Virus record (IMG/VR): IMGVR_UViG_3300034190_003384
Span: 1 to 21,294 of that record
Source: a virus
Length of the DNA: 21,294 nt
Direction: 5' to 3' (one strand)
Shown: positions 21,147 through 21,294 of the stretch, piece by piece
Layout of the letters: the number at the start of each line of letters is the position of its first letter
Numbering within the stretch: the stretch's first letter is position 1
The notes under the pieces: generated by a model
Database searches by the model: none
What the model was told of the DNA's origin: nothing
What the model saw: only the letters and a program-made list of their open reading frames with translations
Program-made: the position numbers and the translations under genes

Positions 21147-21294
21147 TGTATTTATTAGAGAGAAGAGAAGTAAATAAAGTTTTTAAGAACCTTTGGGAGT
21201 CATGGCAATCTAAACAGGTTTTTGATTGTGGCAATTCCAGAAACCCAAAAAAAGAAGCTCTTCAGGTTTTTGAAGACATTGAAAGAGTCGAAGG
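21146..21294 (+). CDS. 5' end of an unknown gene (partial)
   Basis: An ATG overlaps the preceding stop (TAATG), and the frame stays open to the window end, giving MYLLERREVNKVFKNLWESW followed by a charged helical-looking stretch (KKEALQVFEDIERVE). Its tight coupling suggests it is the fourth gene of the recombination operon. No family is recognised from 49 residues. Confidence 0.55.
   Translation, partial: MYLLERREVNKVFKNLWESWQSKQVFDCGNSRNPKKEALQVFEDIERVE

Noticed and set aside
1-21294. tRNA genes, CRISPR arrays, insertion sequences, known anti-phage defence genes
   Set aside because: None of the expected sequence patterns (cloverleaf with CCA end, regularly spaced repeats, terminal inverted repeats with transposase, defence motifs) was seen on reading either strand.

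Overview
The window is a piece of a tailed-phage genome, most likely a podovirus (short tail) of a low-GC Gram-negative bacterium; I estimate 35-40% G+C by eye. The podovirus call rests on the gene order portal, scaffold, major capsid, tail adaptor, tail nozzle, ejection-type proteins, fibres, with no tape-measure, tail-tube or sheath gene. The Gram-negative call rests on two Sec signal peptides and one lipoprotein, and is inference. I cannot name the host. No terminase, integrase, endolysin, RNA polymerase, tRNA or CRISPR array is visible here.

Layout. 1-531: the end of one unknown gene and a small zinc-ribbon protein. 528-1331: the only gene on the minus strand, a secreted member of a family known from marine phage virions. 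1456-5614: portal, scaffold and major capsid protein, closed by a strong Rho-independent terminator. 5672-5899: a small membrane protein. 5911-8856: tail adaptor and tail nozzle, which share a beta-sandwich module. 8866-9972: a secreted, cysteine-containing fibre-like protein. 9985-14576: three ejection-type internal virion proteins. 14600-15555: four small genes, one with a membrane segment and one a lipoprotein, forming a candidate lysis or membrane cassette. 15563-19267: a fibre and receptor-binding region with duplicated small beta-sandwich proteins, a repeat-built tail fibre, a C1q-like domain protein and a carbohydrate esterase, ending in a second terminator. 19329-21294: a separate, apparently promoter-led recombination operon (ERF annealing protein, YqaJ-type exonuclease, NinB-like protein, and the start of another gene).

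How it works together. The first plus-strand block builds the head and the short tail, the middle block supplies proteins ejected with the DNA, and the distal block determines host recognition, probably including enzymatic deacetylation of a surface polysaccharide. The recombination block belongs to genome replication and repair and is likely expressed separately.

The most unusual points are: virion-type proteins with classical signal peptides and even cysteine counts; four gene junctions where TAA is followed directly and in frame by the next start codon; a receptor-binding region whose domains, usually fused in other phages, are separate polypeptides; a GTG-started small gene whose start region holds two tandem hairpins; and an apparent shortage of GATC sites.
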